Shown in pieces: positions 1 through 7,746 of a stretch of 14,683 nucleotides of DNA. The stretch comes from SAR116 cluster bacterium. Its GTDB lineage: Bacteria; Pseudomonadota; Alphaproteobacteria; Puniceispirillales; Puniceispirillaceae. The notes beneath the pieces are model-generated. The model saw nothing but the letters and a program-made list of their open reading frames with translations. It was not told where the DNA came from and did no database searches. Each line of letters starts with the position of its first letter. Positions within the stretch are counted from its first letter, which is position 1. Made by a program: the position numbers and the translations under genes. The stretch spans positions 32,360 to 47,042 of the forward strand of contig PBLR01000025.1 of NCBI GenBank assembly GCA_002722385.1. Direction: 5' to 3'.

Positions 1-450
1 ATTGAAAATGCTGTTTTGAAAGCCAGCCTTGCTGCAGAGGCCGCTGGCTTGCCGGCCTTGGCTGATGATTCAGGACTGGCCGTCAATGCTCTGGGCGGGG
101 CACCAGGGATTTATTCTGCGCGCTGGGCCGGGCCGGACAAAGATTTTACCCAGGCGATGCGCCGGGTCAGCGAAGCCTTGCTTCTGGGCGGTAATCCAGA
201 CAGAAGCTGTGCCTTTATCTGTGCCCTGGCGCTGGCCTGGCCAGATGGCCACACAGAAAGTTTTGAAGGCCGGGTTGCCGGAACCATAACCTGGCCTGCC
301 AGAGGAGAGCGGGGATTCGGATATGATCCGATATTCACGCCGCATGGCTATGACCAGACTTTTGGCGAGATGGATCCGGAACAAAAACATGCGATGAGCC
401 ACCGTGCTGACGCATTTTCACAATTGCTCAGCTCATGCCTGACCCCGTAA
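1..450 (+). CDS. rdgB: RdgB/HAM1 XTP/dITP pyrophosphatase, 5'-truncated by the window edge
   Basis: Non-canonical purine NTP pyrophosphatase. It hydrolyses dITP, XTP and related deaminated nucleotides to monophosphates and so keeps them out of DNA and RNA. The frame is open from base 1 and the visible protein is about 149 residues. Roughly the first 45-50 residues of a normal 195-200 aa protein, including the N-terminal nucleotide-binding segment, lie outside the window. Seen here: the ENA...KA segment right at the edge, the conserved ADDSGL motif (visible residues 21-26), [12 protein letters not shown], the GFGYDPIF substrate-pocket motif and the C-terminal SHR motif. A TTG at 16 is in frame but is internal, not a start. 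The stop TAA (448-450) lies inside the start of hemW, so the two genes overlap by 16 bp and are probably translationally coupled. rdgB-hemW adjacency is common in alphaproteobacteria. Confidence 0.95.
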   Translation: MENAVLKASLAAEAAGLPALADDSGLAVNALGGAPGIYSARWAGPDKDFTQAMRRVSEALLLGGNPDRSCAFICALALAWPDGHTESFEGRVAGTITWPARGERGFGYDPIFTPHGYDQTFGEMDPEQKHAMSHRADAFSQLLSSCLTP

Positions 451-1658
451 TCCCGAACAATACCTCCCTCAGCCTTTATGTTCATTGGCCGTTTTGCCTG
501 TCCAAATGCCCATATTGTGATTTTAATTCCCATGTGGCAGGCCAAATTGATGCCGATGCCTGGCAGGCGGCCCTGATCACAGAACTGGCCTTCATGGCCG
601 AACAAGCCGACACGCTTGCCCAACCGCCGACAGGCAGATTTCAGCTGAACAGCATTTTTTTTGGTGGCGGGACCCCGTCATTGATGCCGCCACAAATCGC
701 GGCTGCGGTGATCGACAAGGCCTGCGGTTTGTTCAGTCTGGCTGATGATTGCGAAATCACAGCAGAGATGAACCCCACTTCTGTTGAAATCGCCAAGCTG
801 AAGCAGTTTGCTGATGCTGGAATAAACCGGGTGTCTGTCGGTATTCAGTCGCTTGAACCGGACGGGCTGAGCTTTTTAGGGCGTGAACACAGCACAGATG
901 AGGCTCTGGCCGCATTGGATGCGGCGCAGCGTCATTTTGGATCTGTATCTGCAGATCTGATCTATGGCCTGCCAGACCAGACAACAGATAACTGGTCAGG
1001 TCAGCTGGATCGGATTCTCGGCTTCGGGCTGTCTCATCTATCCTGTTATCAGCTGACCATAGAGCCTGGCACCGTCTTTCACACCCGCGCCCGTCAGGGC
1101 GATATTCTGACCGCAGATGATGATCATGTGGCCGATCTGTATCTGCTGACAGATGAGCGTCTGACAGCAGCCGGTCTGCCAGGTTATGAAGTGTCCAACT
1201 ATGCACAGCCCGGCAAGGAATCTCAACATAACCTGAATTACTGGCGGTCAGGAGACTGGGTGGCCATTGGCCCTGGTGCACATGGCCGCCTGTCTACACA
1301 ACAGGGCCGGTTAGTGATGGAAAACAGAAAGAGCCCGGAGGGATGGCTGGCTGATGTAAGCGCTAACGGGCATGGCTGTCAGCAGCAGATGGTTGAAACA
1401 CACCGGCAGAGCTTTGAAGATTACTGGATGATGGGGCTGCGGCTGAATGACGGTGTGCCCTGGCCCGACCCCGCGGCCTTTGGGGGGCAGGGTTACAGGC
1501 TGAATACACGCTGGCTGGATATGTTTTTATCAGAAGGCTGGCTGGAGCAAACATCGACCTATCTGCGGGCCACACGTCAGGGCCGGTTGCGGCTGAACAC
1601 AATATTGGTGCATCTTCTCAGCGACGAGGATAATGAGCTCAGAGATCGAGTGTCGTGA
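435..1658 (+). CDS. hemW: HemW, radical-SAM heme chaperone (formerly annotated as HemN-like coproporphyrinogen oxidase)
   Basis: 407 aa, full length for the family. The radical SAM iron-sulfur motif CxxxCxxC is at C21, C25 and C28, followed by DF. GGGTPS at residues 77-82 is the SAM-binding glycine motif. HNLNYW at residues 265-270 is the HNxxYW motif that distinguishes HemW heme chaperones from true oxygen-independent coproporphyrinogen oxidase HemN. HemN also has a longer N-terminus before the cysteines. HemW family proteins bind heme and deliver it to respiratory enzymes; by homology that is the role here, and it is not a haem-synthesis oxidase. The ATG start sits within the last codons of rdgB (16-bp overlap). 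The 3' end overlaps the convergent LppC-family gene by 20 bp. Confidence 0.95.
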   Translation: MPDPVIPNNTSLSLYVHWPFCLSKCPYCDFNSHVAGQIDADAWQAALITELAFMAEQADTLAQPPTGRFQLNSIFFGGGTPSLMPPQIAAAVIDKACGLFSLADDCEITAEMNPTSVEIAKLKQFADAGINRVSVGIQSLEPDGLSFLGREHSTDEALAALDAAQRHFGSVSADLIYGLPDQTTDNWSGQLDRILGFGLSHLSCYQLTIEPGTVFHTRARQGDILTADDDHVADLYLLTDERLTAAGLPGYEVSNYAQPGKESQHNLNYWRSGDWVAIGPGAHGRLSTQQGRLVMENRKSPEGWLADVSANGHGCQQQMVETHRQSFEDYWMMGLRLNDGVPWPDPAAFGGQGYRLNTRWLDMFLSEGWLEQTSTYLRATRQGRLRLNTILVHLLSDEDNELRDRVS

Positions 1659-3105
1659 GCTGATTCTCAGTAAGAAGATAAAGCTCATATTGGCGCTGGT
1701 TGCGACCATCCGGCAGCAATTTGAACTGGCCGCTGAAACCGGCAAATCCCTGTTCACGAATTAAGCTGGCGCGCCAGTCTATAGGCATTTGTTGGGCTTT
1801 ATCAGTGTTGCGGCTCATCTCTTGTTTGGTGACCGCAATCAGGGCAAAGGCATCAAACCCAAGCCTGGCCAAGGTATTTGAGGGTCGTTTAAACACAGTC
1901 TGCCACTGTTTTTCAAACCCTTCAGAGGCTGGCAGTGTGGCTTGCGTGATAATGCTGCCCTGAAGCGACGGTTCAGACACAAGATCAGCCCGAGACCATA
2001 AATCCGTGCCCAGATAGGTAACCCTGGACGGATCAAGATCATAAAATGACAACACCGGGGCCGTGCGCAGGATGAAATCAGGCCCGCCGGCCAGGATAAG
2101 CACATCATAGGCGGGCGGCGGTAACGCCTCATCATCATCTGCTGGCTTCTGATAGCGGCTGAAGACTTCAATCGCCTGTTTCAGACTGTCTTCATCTGAG
2201 AGGACCGCCGGCGTTAACAAGCTGGTCTGAAGCGGTTGCAGGCCAAATTGCGACAAGCGAGAGACCGCATGGCTAAGCACCTGCTGGCCAAAGGCATCTT
2301 CTGAAGCCAATATCGCCACCCGGGTTTTATTTTCACTGATCGCATAGCCCAGAAGATGGTCAATCTGTTGTTCTGGCAAATACCCCAGCACCCAGTTGCC
2401 AGGTGAGGCAGATTCAATATTGTTGGACAGCGCAAGAACAGGGATGGCTGAGGCCGCAAGGATAGGGCGGGCTTTGCGCACAGAAGCGGTAAATAAAGGG
2501 CCGACAACAATATCCACCTCAGACGCCACCGCTTCGCGCGCGGCCTGTTCTGCCTGAACCCCGCCAGCGGTATCAAAAAAAACAATATCCACATCAGGAT
2601 CATTGACCTGAAACAGTGCCATTTCCGCCCCACCGGCGATATCCTGTCCAAGCCCGGCATAATCTCCTGACAAGGGTAACAACAAGCCTATCCGCAACCG
2701 GGTATCCTGTTTTTCTGGCAGGCTGAACGGCTGCACAGGCTGTTTGACTTCCGGCCGTTTGGTCTTCAGCAGGCCAAGTGCGGCATTGAGGGCCTGTTCA
2801 GCCAGCTGGCTGCGGCTCTGATCTTCCGGCAAAGGCGCGGCCGGCCGGATGGCGGCAACCTCCAGCTCTTGATCTGTTGTGATCTCCTGATCCTCAACCT
2901 GGGCAATCAGGTCACCGACAATATCTGGCTCATCACTTTGTTCAAACACTGACCCCAGATTGGCCTGTGCAGGAGTGGAAGTGGGTTGCGTCTGCACAGA
3001 CTGAGAGACGTGCTGGCAGGCAGACAGCCCGCAGATCAGGGCTGCGGCTGCGCACCAGTTCAAAAATGTCCTTTGTCCAGCCATCGTTATGATCACCCTG
3101 GTCAT
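1639..3105 (-). CDS. LppC/LpoA-like penicillin-binding protein activator lipoprotein (periplasmic-binding-protein fold)
   Basis: 488 aa. The N-terminus has a basic/hydrophobic signal ending in a lipobox (LSAC, Cys30 from the first Met), so the mature protein is probably a lipidated periplasmic protein. A low-complexity, acidic/proline linker covers roughly residues 31-130. The rest resembles the type-1 periplasmic-binding fold of LppC/LpoA and branched-chain amino-acid binding proteins (LRIGLLLPLSGDYAGLGQ near 137; VDIVVGPLFTASV; ILASEDAFGQ; YLGTDLW). In E. coli, LpoA activates the peptidoglycan synthase PBP1A. The alphaproteobacterial homologues are annotated by similarity, so a PBP-activating role is inferred. 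The start at 3105 has an AAGGTGG ribosome-binding site 7 bp upstream; an alternative ATG at 3084 (MAGQ) would still give a good signal peptide. It is divergent from rsmI, as in the yraL-yraM pair, which supports the family call. Confidence 0.85.
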   Translation of the reverse strand: MTRVIITMAGQRTFLNWCAAAALICGLSACQHVSQSVQTQPTSTPAQANLGSVFEQSDEPDIVGDLIAQVEDQEITTDQELEVAAIRPAAPLPEDQSRSQLAEQALNAALGLLKTKRPEVKQPVQPFSLPEKQDTRLRIGLLLPLSGDYAGLGQDIAGGAEMALFQVNDPDVDIVFFDTAGGVQAEQAAREAVASEVDIVVGPLFTASVRKARPILAASAIPVLALSNNIESASPGNWVLGYLPEQQIDHLLGYAISENKTRVAILASEDAFGQQVLSHAVSRLSQFGLQPLQTSLLTPAVLSDEDSLKQAIEVFSRYQKPADDDEALPPPAYDVLILAGGPDFILRTAPVLSFYDLDPSRVTYLGTDLWSRADLVSEPSLQGSIITQATLPASEGFEKQWQTVFKRPSNTLARLGFDAFALIAVTKQEMSRNTDKAQQMPIDWRASLIREQGFAGFSGQFKLLPDGRNQRQYELYLLTENQLTTLDL

Positions 3106-3270
3106 CCCGAAACCACCTTATGGTCGTTGATTACCCTATACTGCCGCTATGTCTTAAATGTGGCAAAGAGAAAATATGCACAAAATTTTCCCCCCGCAGC
3201 CGGGTTCACAAGTGACCATAGCCGCGCATTCAGATAAGCTTCAGGCAGGCTAGACAAAGAGGGTGACGCC
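3106..3270. promoter_or_regulatory. Divergent intergenic region between the LppC-family gene and rsmI
   Basis: This 165-bp gap must hold promoters for both directions. On the plus strand a good -10-like hexamer TATACT lies at 3137-3142, but no convincing -35 box is placed 16-18 bp upstream. On the minus strand, no clear promoter pair could be picked. An A-rich stretch and a run of six C (about 3191-3196) are the only other features. The region is listed as the only plausible promoter location for the rsmI operon; the exact site is uncertain. Confidence 0.35.
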
Positions 3271-4122
3271 ATGCTGACCATCATATCAACGCCGATCGGC
3301 AATTTAGGGGATATTACCTATCGGGCCGTGCAGATGCTGGCCGCAGCTGATATTATTGCGTGTGAGGATACCCGGCAGACCCGCAAATTGCTCAGCCTGG
3401 CCGCGATAAAAACATCAGCCCAACTATGGGCCTATCATGATCATAATGGCGCGAGCATGCGCCCGAAGCTGATCGCCGCTCTTACCTCAGGCAAGACTAT
3501 CGCGCTGGTCAGTGATGCAGGCACACCTCTGATTTCAGACCCCGGCTATAAGCTGGTGGCGGCCTGTCATGAAAACAACATACCCGTCACCGCCGCGCCC
3601 GGGCCCACGGCCCCTGTAATGGCGCTGACCTTGTCTGGCCTGCCCAGTGACAGATTCACATTTAACGGCTTTGTGCCCCAGAAACAAAAAGCCGCCAGAG
3701 CCGCCTTGAGCGAGTGCCGGTCTTCACCTATGACCCAAATATGGTTTGAAACCCCAAAACGGCTGGCCGCCACGTTACAGATGATGGCTGAGCTGTATGG
3801 CAACAGACATTGTGTGGTCGCCCGCGAATTGACCAAGCTGCATGAAACCCTGCATCGCGGCAGCCTGGCCGAACTGGCCGCCAGTTTCAGCAATGGCGAT
3901 GCCCTTAAAGGAGAGTTGGTACTGGTGGTTGAAGGCGCCGAAAAAGACAGCCAGCAGATGAGCCTTGATGACGTCCGTGCCCAGCTTGAGGTTGTGTTGC
4001 AGACCGCCAGTGTACGTGATGCGGTTCAAGAACTGGAGCTGCTGTCTGGCCTGCCGCGAAAACAAATCTATCAGATGGCTCTGGAGATTGATAAGGCGAA
4101 AGAGATAAAGACAAATCGTTAA
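3271..4122 (+). CDS. rsmI: RsmI, 16S rRNA (cytidine-1402-2'-O)-methyltransferase
   Basis: 283 aa, normal length. SAM-dependent methyltransferase of the tetrapyrrole-methylase fold that 2'-O-methylates C1402 of 16S rRNA in the ribosomal P site (E. coli YraL). Family hallmarks, in order: TPIGNLGDIT (7-16), CEDTR (31-35), SDAGTPLISDPG (81-92), the PGP turn (110-112) and FNGFVP (131-136). The C-terminus after residue 230 is the small helical domain usual for RsmI (RDAVQEL...LPRKQIYQMAL). It begins the plus-strand yra-type cluster with yraN 32 bp downstream. A GAGGGTG stretch before the ATG serves as a weak ribosome-binding site. Confidence 0.95.
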   Translation: MLTIISTPIGNLGDITYRAVQMLAAADIIACEDTRQTRKLLSLAAIKTSAQLWAYHDHNGASMRPKLIAALTSGKTIALVSDAGTPLISDPGYKLVAACHENNIPVTAAPGPTAPVMALTLSGLPSDRFTFNGFVPQKQKAARAALSECRSSPMTQIWFETPKRLAATLQMMAELYGNRHCVVARELTKLHETLHRGSLAELAASFSNGDALKGELVLVVEGAEKDSQQMSLDDVRAQLEVVLQTASVRDAVQELELLSGLPRKQIYQMALEIDKAKEIKTNR

Positions 4123-4154
4123 ACGAAAATGATGAATCGCGTTATGCTGTTCAG

Positions 4155-4523
4155 GTGGTAGGCAAACAAACAGCAGATGACAGACGCTGGGCAGAAAAGA
4201 CCGGACGACTGGCTGAATATCTCACCCTTTGGGTTTACCGGCTTCAAGGCTATCGCTGTTTATGCAGACGCTGCCGCATCCCGTTTGGTGAAATTGATTT
4301 GCTGATGAAAAGAGGCCGCCGGATTCTGGTTCTGGAAGTGAAGTTCCGCACACAAAACCACCTGCCAGAAGAAATGGCCTTGCCCAGCAAGACACAATGC
4401 CAGCGAATAAGACAGGCGGCCTTATGGCTGACAAAGCGGCTGGTGCTGACCCCGCAGACAGAAATCCGGCTGCAGGTTGTGTTATGGACAGGCTGGGTGA
4501 ATATGCGTGTGTTTGAGATGTAA
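4155..4523 (+). CDS. YraN family (UPF0102) endonuclease-like protein
   Basis: 122 aa, typical UPF0102 length. The family has a restriction-endonuclease-like fold. The conserved core is visible: GRLAEYL (17-23), GYR (32-34), GEIDLL (45-50) and LEVKFRT (60-66), which supply the Glu/Asp and E-x-K residues of a PD-(D/E)XK-type site. The biological role of YraN is not settled. The start is the GTG at 4155: the frame is open upstream to a stop at 4092-4094 but contains no ATG, GTG or TTG there, and the family normally has only about 10-15 residues before GRxAE. No Shine-Dalgarno sequence precedes it. A tiny ORF at 4129-4161 overlaps this start and could couple its translation. Position after rsmI is classical. 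Confidence 0.88.
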   Translation: MVGKQTADDRRWAEKTGRLAEYLTLWVYRLQGYRCLCRRCRIPFGEIDLLMKRGRRILVLEVKFRTQNHLPEEMALPSKTQCQRIRQAALWLTKRLVLTPQTEIRLQVVLWTGWVNMRVFEM

Positions 4524-4690
4524 GCCTGTCTGGCGGGCAGATATAGGCGCAAGAGGGATGACCGCTAGACGCTTGGCAAGACAACAGAGTTGGGGTACAA
4601 AAAACAAGTCTGTTTCACACTGCTGATACAGCTGGCTTGTTGAGTGTTTACCCTTGTTCAAAATCTTTTTAGTTAGGAAGACCACATATC

Positions 4691-5284
4691 ATGATTCGAC
4701 AGTTTTTGATCCCATCCATTATGCTTCTTCTGTCGTCTTTTGCTCTGACAAGTTGCATTGAAACCGCCGTTGGACTGGGCACAGCTGCAGTGGCGGCCTC
4801 AACCACCGAAAAAGGGTTTTCAACATCTGTATCAGACGGCGTTATTGAGGCAAAGCTGACAGATAAATTTATTCAGACAGATACATCTCTTGTAACATCT
4901 GTAGAAAAATCAGTCAGTAACGGGGCTGTCTTGCTGACTGGCAAGGTTGACACGCACGAACGGAAAATTCTGGCCACACGCCTGGCCTGGGAAATTAACG
5001 GCGTCAGAGAAGTGGTCAATGAAATCCAGATCAGCAGCGAGACCTCACTGAAAGCCACCGCTAAGGATCTGGCTGCCAGCGCGCAACTCAGAGCCTCTCT
5101 TATCGGTGATCAAGATGTCTCTTCACTGAATTATTCAATTGATGTGGTAAATGGCATTGTCTATCTGTCCGGGGTGGCGGCAAATGAAGATGAGCGTGAA
5201 CGCGTCATCGCCCATGCACAGGAATTGCGGTTTGCCAAGAAAGTGGTCAGCTACATCATTTTATCGACCGATAAGCGAGACTAA
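4691..5284 (+). CDS. Double-BON-domain outer-membrane lipoprotein (DolP/YraP-like)
   Basis: 197 aa. The signal peptide (MIRQ then a hydrophobic stretch 6-19) ends in the lipobox LTSC with Cys22, so a lipoprotein is predicted. Two BON domains follow, about residues 50-115 ([21 protein letters not shown]) and 122-193 ([22 protein letters not shown]). E. coli DolP (YraP) has the same architecture, binds anionic phospholipids and supports outer-membrane integrity and the BAM machine. Equivalent function here is inferred from domain layout and from position after rsmI-yraN. Lacking an Asp after Cys22 (it is Ile), an outer-membrane location is expected by the E. coli +2 rule. An AGGAAG ribosome-binding site lies about 10 bp before the ATG. 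The 167-bp gap before it may hold its own promoter, although none is clear. Confidence 0.88.
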   Translation: MIRQFLIPSIMLLLSSFALTSCIETAVGLGTAAVAASTTEKGFSTSVSDGVIEAKLTDKFIQTDTSLVTSVEKSVSNGAVLLTGKVDTHERKILATRLAWEINGVREVVNEIQISSETSLKATAKDLAASAQLRASLIGDQDVSSLNYSIDVVNGIVYLSGVAANEDERERVIAHAQELRFAKKVVSYIILSTDKRD

Positions 5285-5289
5285 CGCCC

Positions 5290-6270
5290 ATGCCCCTGAA
5301 TGTGGCTATCCAGATGGACCCGGTGGACACACTGGACATCAGCGGGGATACAACTTTCGCTCTTTCACTGGAAGCTCAGGCCAGAGGACATCATCTCTGG
5401 TATTACACACCTGACAGGCTGAGCTATGAGCAGGGACATTTATCTGCCGTTGGTCAGACCCTGACCCTGTTTGACGATCAGAACCATTTTTTTGAAACCG
5501 GTCCGGCTGAACAGCGCGACTTAGCGGAAATGGATGTGATTCTGATGCGTCAGGATCCGCCTTTTGATATGGCCTATATCACGGCCACACATTTGCTGGA
5601 AATGCTGCCCAAGGGAACCTGGGTTGTAAACAACCCTGCTGAAGTGCGTAACGCACCTGAAAAGCTGTTGGTTACCCAGTTTTCAGATCTGATGCCGCCC
5701 ACTCTGATCAGCCGGGACCCGGCTGCCATAAGCGCGTTCAGGGATCAGCATAAAGATATCATCATCAAACCTTTGTTTGGGAATGGCGGGGCAGGGGTGT
5801 TTCGGTTGCAGCCTGGGGATCAGAACCTGAATTCTCTGCTGGAAATGTTTTTTGGCCAGAATAGAGAGCCGGTAATGGTACAGACCTATCTTTCTGAGGT
5901 AAGGCAAGGAGATAAACGGATTATTCTGGTCGATGGCGAAGCTGTAGGGGCGATTAACCGGGTGCCTCAGGAAGGCGAGGCACGGTCAAACCTGCATGTC
6001 GGGGGCACCGCCCAGACCATAGAGATCAGCGCAAGAGACCAGCAGATTTGCGAGCGCCTCGGCCCGGAGCTTCGGCGGCGCGGGCTGGTTTTTGTCGGCA
6101 TAGATGTGATCGGCGATTATCTGACAGAGATCAATGTGACCTCTCCTACCGGCATCCGTGAAATTGAACGGTTTACCGGGACCAGCTGTGCAGCAGCTTT
6201 TTGGGATGTTGTTGAACAACAGCTGCCGCACCATCAGACAAATGGCCTCTTGCCGACTGCTCAGCCATAG
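5290..6270 (+). CDS. gshB: Glutathione synthetase
   Basis: 326 aa, slightly longer than the ~315 aa E. coli enzyme. ATP-grasp ligase that joins gamma-glutamylcysteine and glycine to make glutathione. N-terminal domain: VAIQMDP (5-11), DTT (20-22), MRQDPPFD (86-93). ATP-grasp core: [16 protein letters not shown] (157-172), followed by [12 protein letters not shown] (228-239, substrate/ATP loop) and EINVTSPTG (280-288), which carries the Mg-binding Glu/Asn. It starts 5 bp after the BON lipoprotein gene stop, so co-transcription and coupling are likely. The rsmI-yraN-BON-gshB order is widespread in alphaproteobacteria. gshA is not in the window. The gene converges on the ComM-like gene with a 24-bp gap and no visible terminator. 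Confidence 0.95.
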   Translation: MPLNVAIQMDPVDTLDISGDTTFALSLEAQARGHHLWYYTPDRLSYEQGHLSAVGQTLTLFDDQNHFFETGPAEQRDLAEMDVILMRQDPPFDMAYITATHLLEMLPKGTWVVNNPAEVRNAPEKLLVTQFSDLMPPTLISRDPAAISAFRDQHKDIIIKPLFGNGGAGVFRLQPGDQNLNSLLEMFFGQNREPVMVQTYLSEVRQGDKRIILVDGEAVGAINRVPQEGEARSNLHVGGTAQTIEISARDQQICERLGPELRRRGLVFVGIDVIGDYLTEINVTSPTGIREIERFTGTSCAAAFWDVVEQQLPHHQTNGLLPTAQP

Positions 6271-6294
6271 GAGATAGGACCGGTTTGTCTGAGA

Positions 6295-7227
6295 TCAGCC
6301 ATTTACCGCACCAAACAGAAAATACCGGCGATAAGACAAGACTTCCAGAACATGAATCCGGTCAATCTGTTCTGATCTGGCCAGATCAGCAATTGTGCGG
6401 GCAACACGCAGGATTTTATGAAAGCCGCGGGCAGATAATTTCTGCCTTTCCATCGCTTGTGTCAGCACAGCCTGGACATGACCGTTCAGCTCAATTTCTT
6501 TTTGAATATCCGATGCGCCCAGCTTGGCATTAAGATGCATGGCTGTGTGAGGACGCATCTGAACAGCAAAGGCACGGGCCGCGGCAATCCGGGCTTTTAC
6601 CTCATCACTGGTTTCGGCCGGGCTGTCTGTCATCAGGGCCATCGGCTCAAGCGCTTCAATATCCAGAAGCAGATCAAACCTGTCGAGCATGGGTCCTGAG
6701 ACTCTGGCCATATAGTTGCGCGCGCAGTCAGGGGCTTTGGTACAGGCTCTGGCCGGATCAGACAAATACCCACAACGACAAGGGTTCATTGCGGCCACCA
6801 GCTCTCCTGCCCATCCAGCCTCAGGACCATTTGCAGACGGGCAAATAATGCGCCGCTTCTGTGCTGCCGCATTCAGCGCCGCGGGCAGGGTTCCGGTGAC
6901 AGGCTGAATAGACCCGTCCAGAGATAATTCCTCCAGCACAAGATACTCATCAACACTGTCAGCTGGCAGAACACCCATTGCCGTCATCAGCCCCAGCGCA
7001 ATAGGCAAATCGAAATGCGCCCCTTCTTTGACCAGATCAGCTGGTGCGAGATTGACCGCGATCCGCTTTGCCGGCAGCGACAGGCCAAGAGAAGATAACG
7101 CTGCTCTTACCCGTTCTTTTGATTCGGCAACCGCCTTGTCTGCCAACCCGACACTCGCCATCGCCGGAAGCCCGTTTGAGATATGCACCTGAACCGAAAC
7201 GGTAACGGTTTCAATACCTTTGAACAA
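6295..7227 (-). CDS. comM: ComM/YifB-family Mg-chelatase-like protein with a large in-frame internal deletion; probable pseudogene
   Basis: 310 aa against about 505-510 for ComM, an AAA+ hexameric helicase that promotes branch migration in natural transformation. The N-terminal domain is recognisable (GLPAMASVGLADKAV, then VNLAPADLVKEGAHFDLPIAL), up to GPEAGWAGE near residue 145. The next residues are LVAAMNPCRCGYL, a motif normally found about 195 residues later. The segment that should hold Walker A (GPPGxGKS/T), Walker B and the intervening pore region is therefore missing, with no frameshift. The C-terminal part is intact: Cys-rich CRCGYL...C...C loop, SGPMLDRFDLLLDI and the C-terminal domain ending in RVARTIADLARS...VLSYRR. 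The protein cannot bind ATP by the usual motifs. The TTG at 7227 is the first conventional start; homology extends seven or eight codons further up to an ATT at 7249-7251, exactly where ATG is expected. It could be a decayed gene, a remnant with another role, or an assembly error. Confidence 0.8.
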   Translation of the reverse strand: MFKGIETVTVSVQVHISNGLPAMASVGLADKAVAESKERVRAALSSLGLSLPAKRIAVNLAPADLVKEGAHFDLPIALGLMTAMGVLPADSVDEYLVLEELSLDGSIQPVTGTLPAALNAAAQKRRIICPSANGPEAGWAGELVAAMNPCRCGYLSDPARACTKAPDCARNYMARVSGPMLDRFDLLLDIEALEPMALMTDSPAETSDEVKARIAAARAFAVQMRPHTAMHLNAKLGASDIQKEIELNGHVQAVLTQAMERQKLSARGFHKILRVARTIADLARSEQIDRIHVLEVLSYRRYFLFGAVNG

Positions 7228-7282
7228 TACTGTATGAATGAAAGACTGAATCTTATTACAGCAAAAAGCAGTATCCCCTAAT

Positions 7283-7316
7283 GCAAGAAAAAATTAAGGA
7301 AAAATCTAAATTTCCT
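7283..7316 (-). terminator. Possible AT-rich intrinsic terminator downstream of hinT
   Basis: Read on the minus strand, AGGAAA and TTTCCT (plus-strand 7311-7316 and 7297-7302) form a 6-bp stem around an 8-nt loop, followed by a T-rich run (TTAATTTTTTCTT, plus-strand about 7283-7296). It lies about 40 bp after the hinT stop and before the ComM-like gene, the right place to end the his-hinT transcript. The stem has only two G-C pairs, so termination strength is doubtful. Confidence 0.35.
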
Positions 7317-7355
7317 GTATGTGCGTGAACAGGGCGATTTGTTATGTGTTTTGCG

Positions 7356-7730
7356 TCAGCCTTTACGAGGGCGCATCGGGCCAAGCGGCTCACCACCCAG
7401 AATATGCATATGCAGATGCGGGACATCCTGATGGCCATCGCGGCCTGTATTGGCGATCAGCCTGAAGCCGTTTTGCGTCACGCCTACATGCTCTGCGACC
7501 CGGCCGAGAGCAGCAATATAAGCAGCTTGTTCTTCTGCAGAGGCATGAGCAGAAAAATCAGCCATATCCACATAAGCCCCTTTTGGGATCACCAGAATGT
7601 GAACCGGGGCCTGAGGCTGAATATCCTCAAAGCTGAGTGTATGGTCACATTCATCTATTTTTGTGCAGGGTATCTCGCCGCGCAAAATACGGGCAAATAT
7701 GTTCTGATCATCATAATCAGGGCGGCTCAT
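7356..7730 (-). CDS. hinT: HIT-family (HinT-like) purine nucleoside phosphoramidase
   Basis: 124 aa, normal for prokaryotic HinT. The histidine-triad motif HLHMH (H105, H107, H109) near the C-terminus is followed by ILGG. The N-terminal IFARILRGEIPCTKI and the central HILVIPKGAYVD are also typical. HIT proteins of this class hydrolyse adenosine-5'-phosphoramidates and acyl- or aminoacyl-adenylates, using the middle His of the triad as nucleophile. The start at 7730 is chosen because AAGGAGATAAAG directly precedes it and homology begins there; the frame stays open further upstream to 7820, but that part runs into hisE and is not HIT-like. It follows hisE by 16 bp, so it is probably the last gene of the his transcript. 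Confidence 0.93.
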   Translation of the reverse strand: MSRPDYDDQNIFARILRGEIPCTKIDECDHTLSFEDIQPQAPVHILVIPKGAYVDMADFSAHASAEEQAAYIAALGRVAEHVGVTQNGFRLIANTGRDGHQDVPHLHMHILGGEPLGPMRPRKG

Positions 7731-7746
7731 CTTTATCTCCTTGCGG

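Noticed and set aside
4524..4548. Hairpin GCCT-TCTG...CAGA-AGGC right after yraN as a terminator
   Set aside because: Two 4-bp stems with an uneven internal loop and no following T-run, so not supported as an intrinsic terminator.
4524..4690. Searched for tRNA, small RNA or riboswitch before the BON lipoprotein gene
   Set aside because: No cloverleaf, conserved aptamer core or strong promoter/terminator pair could be seen.
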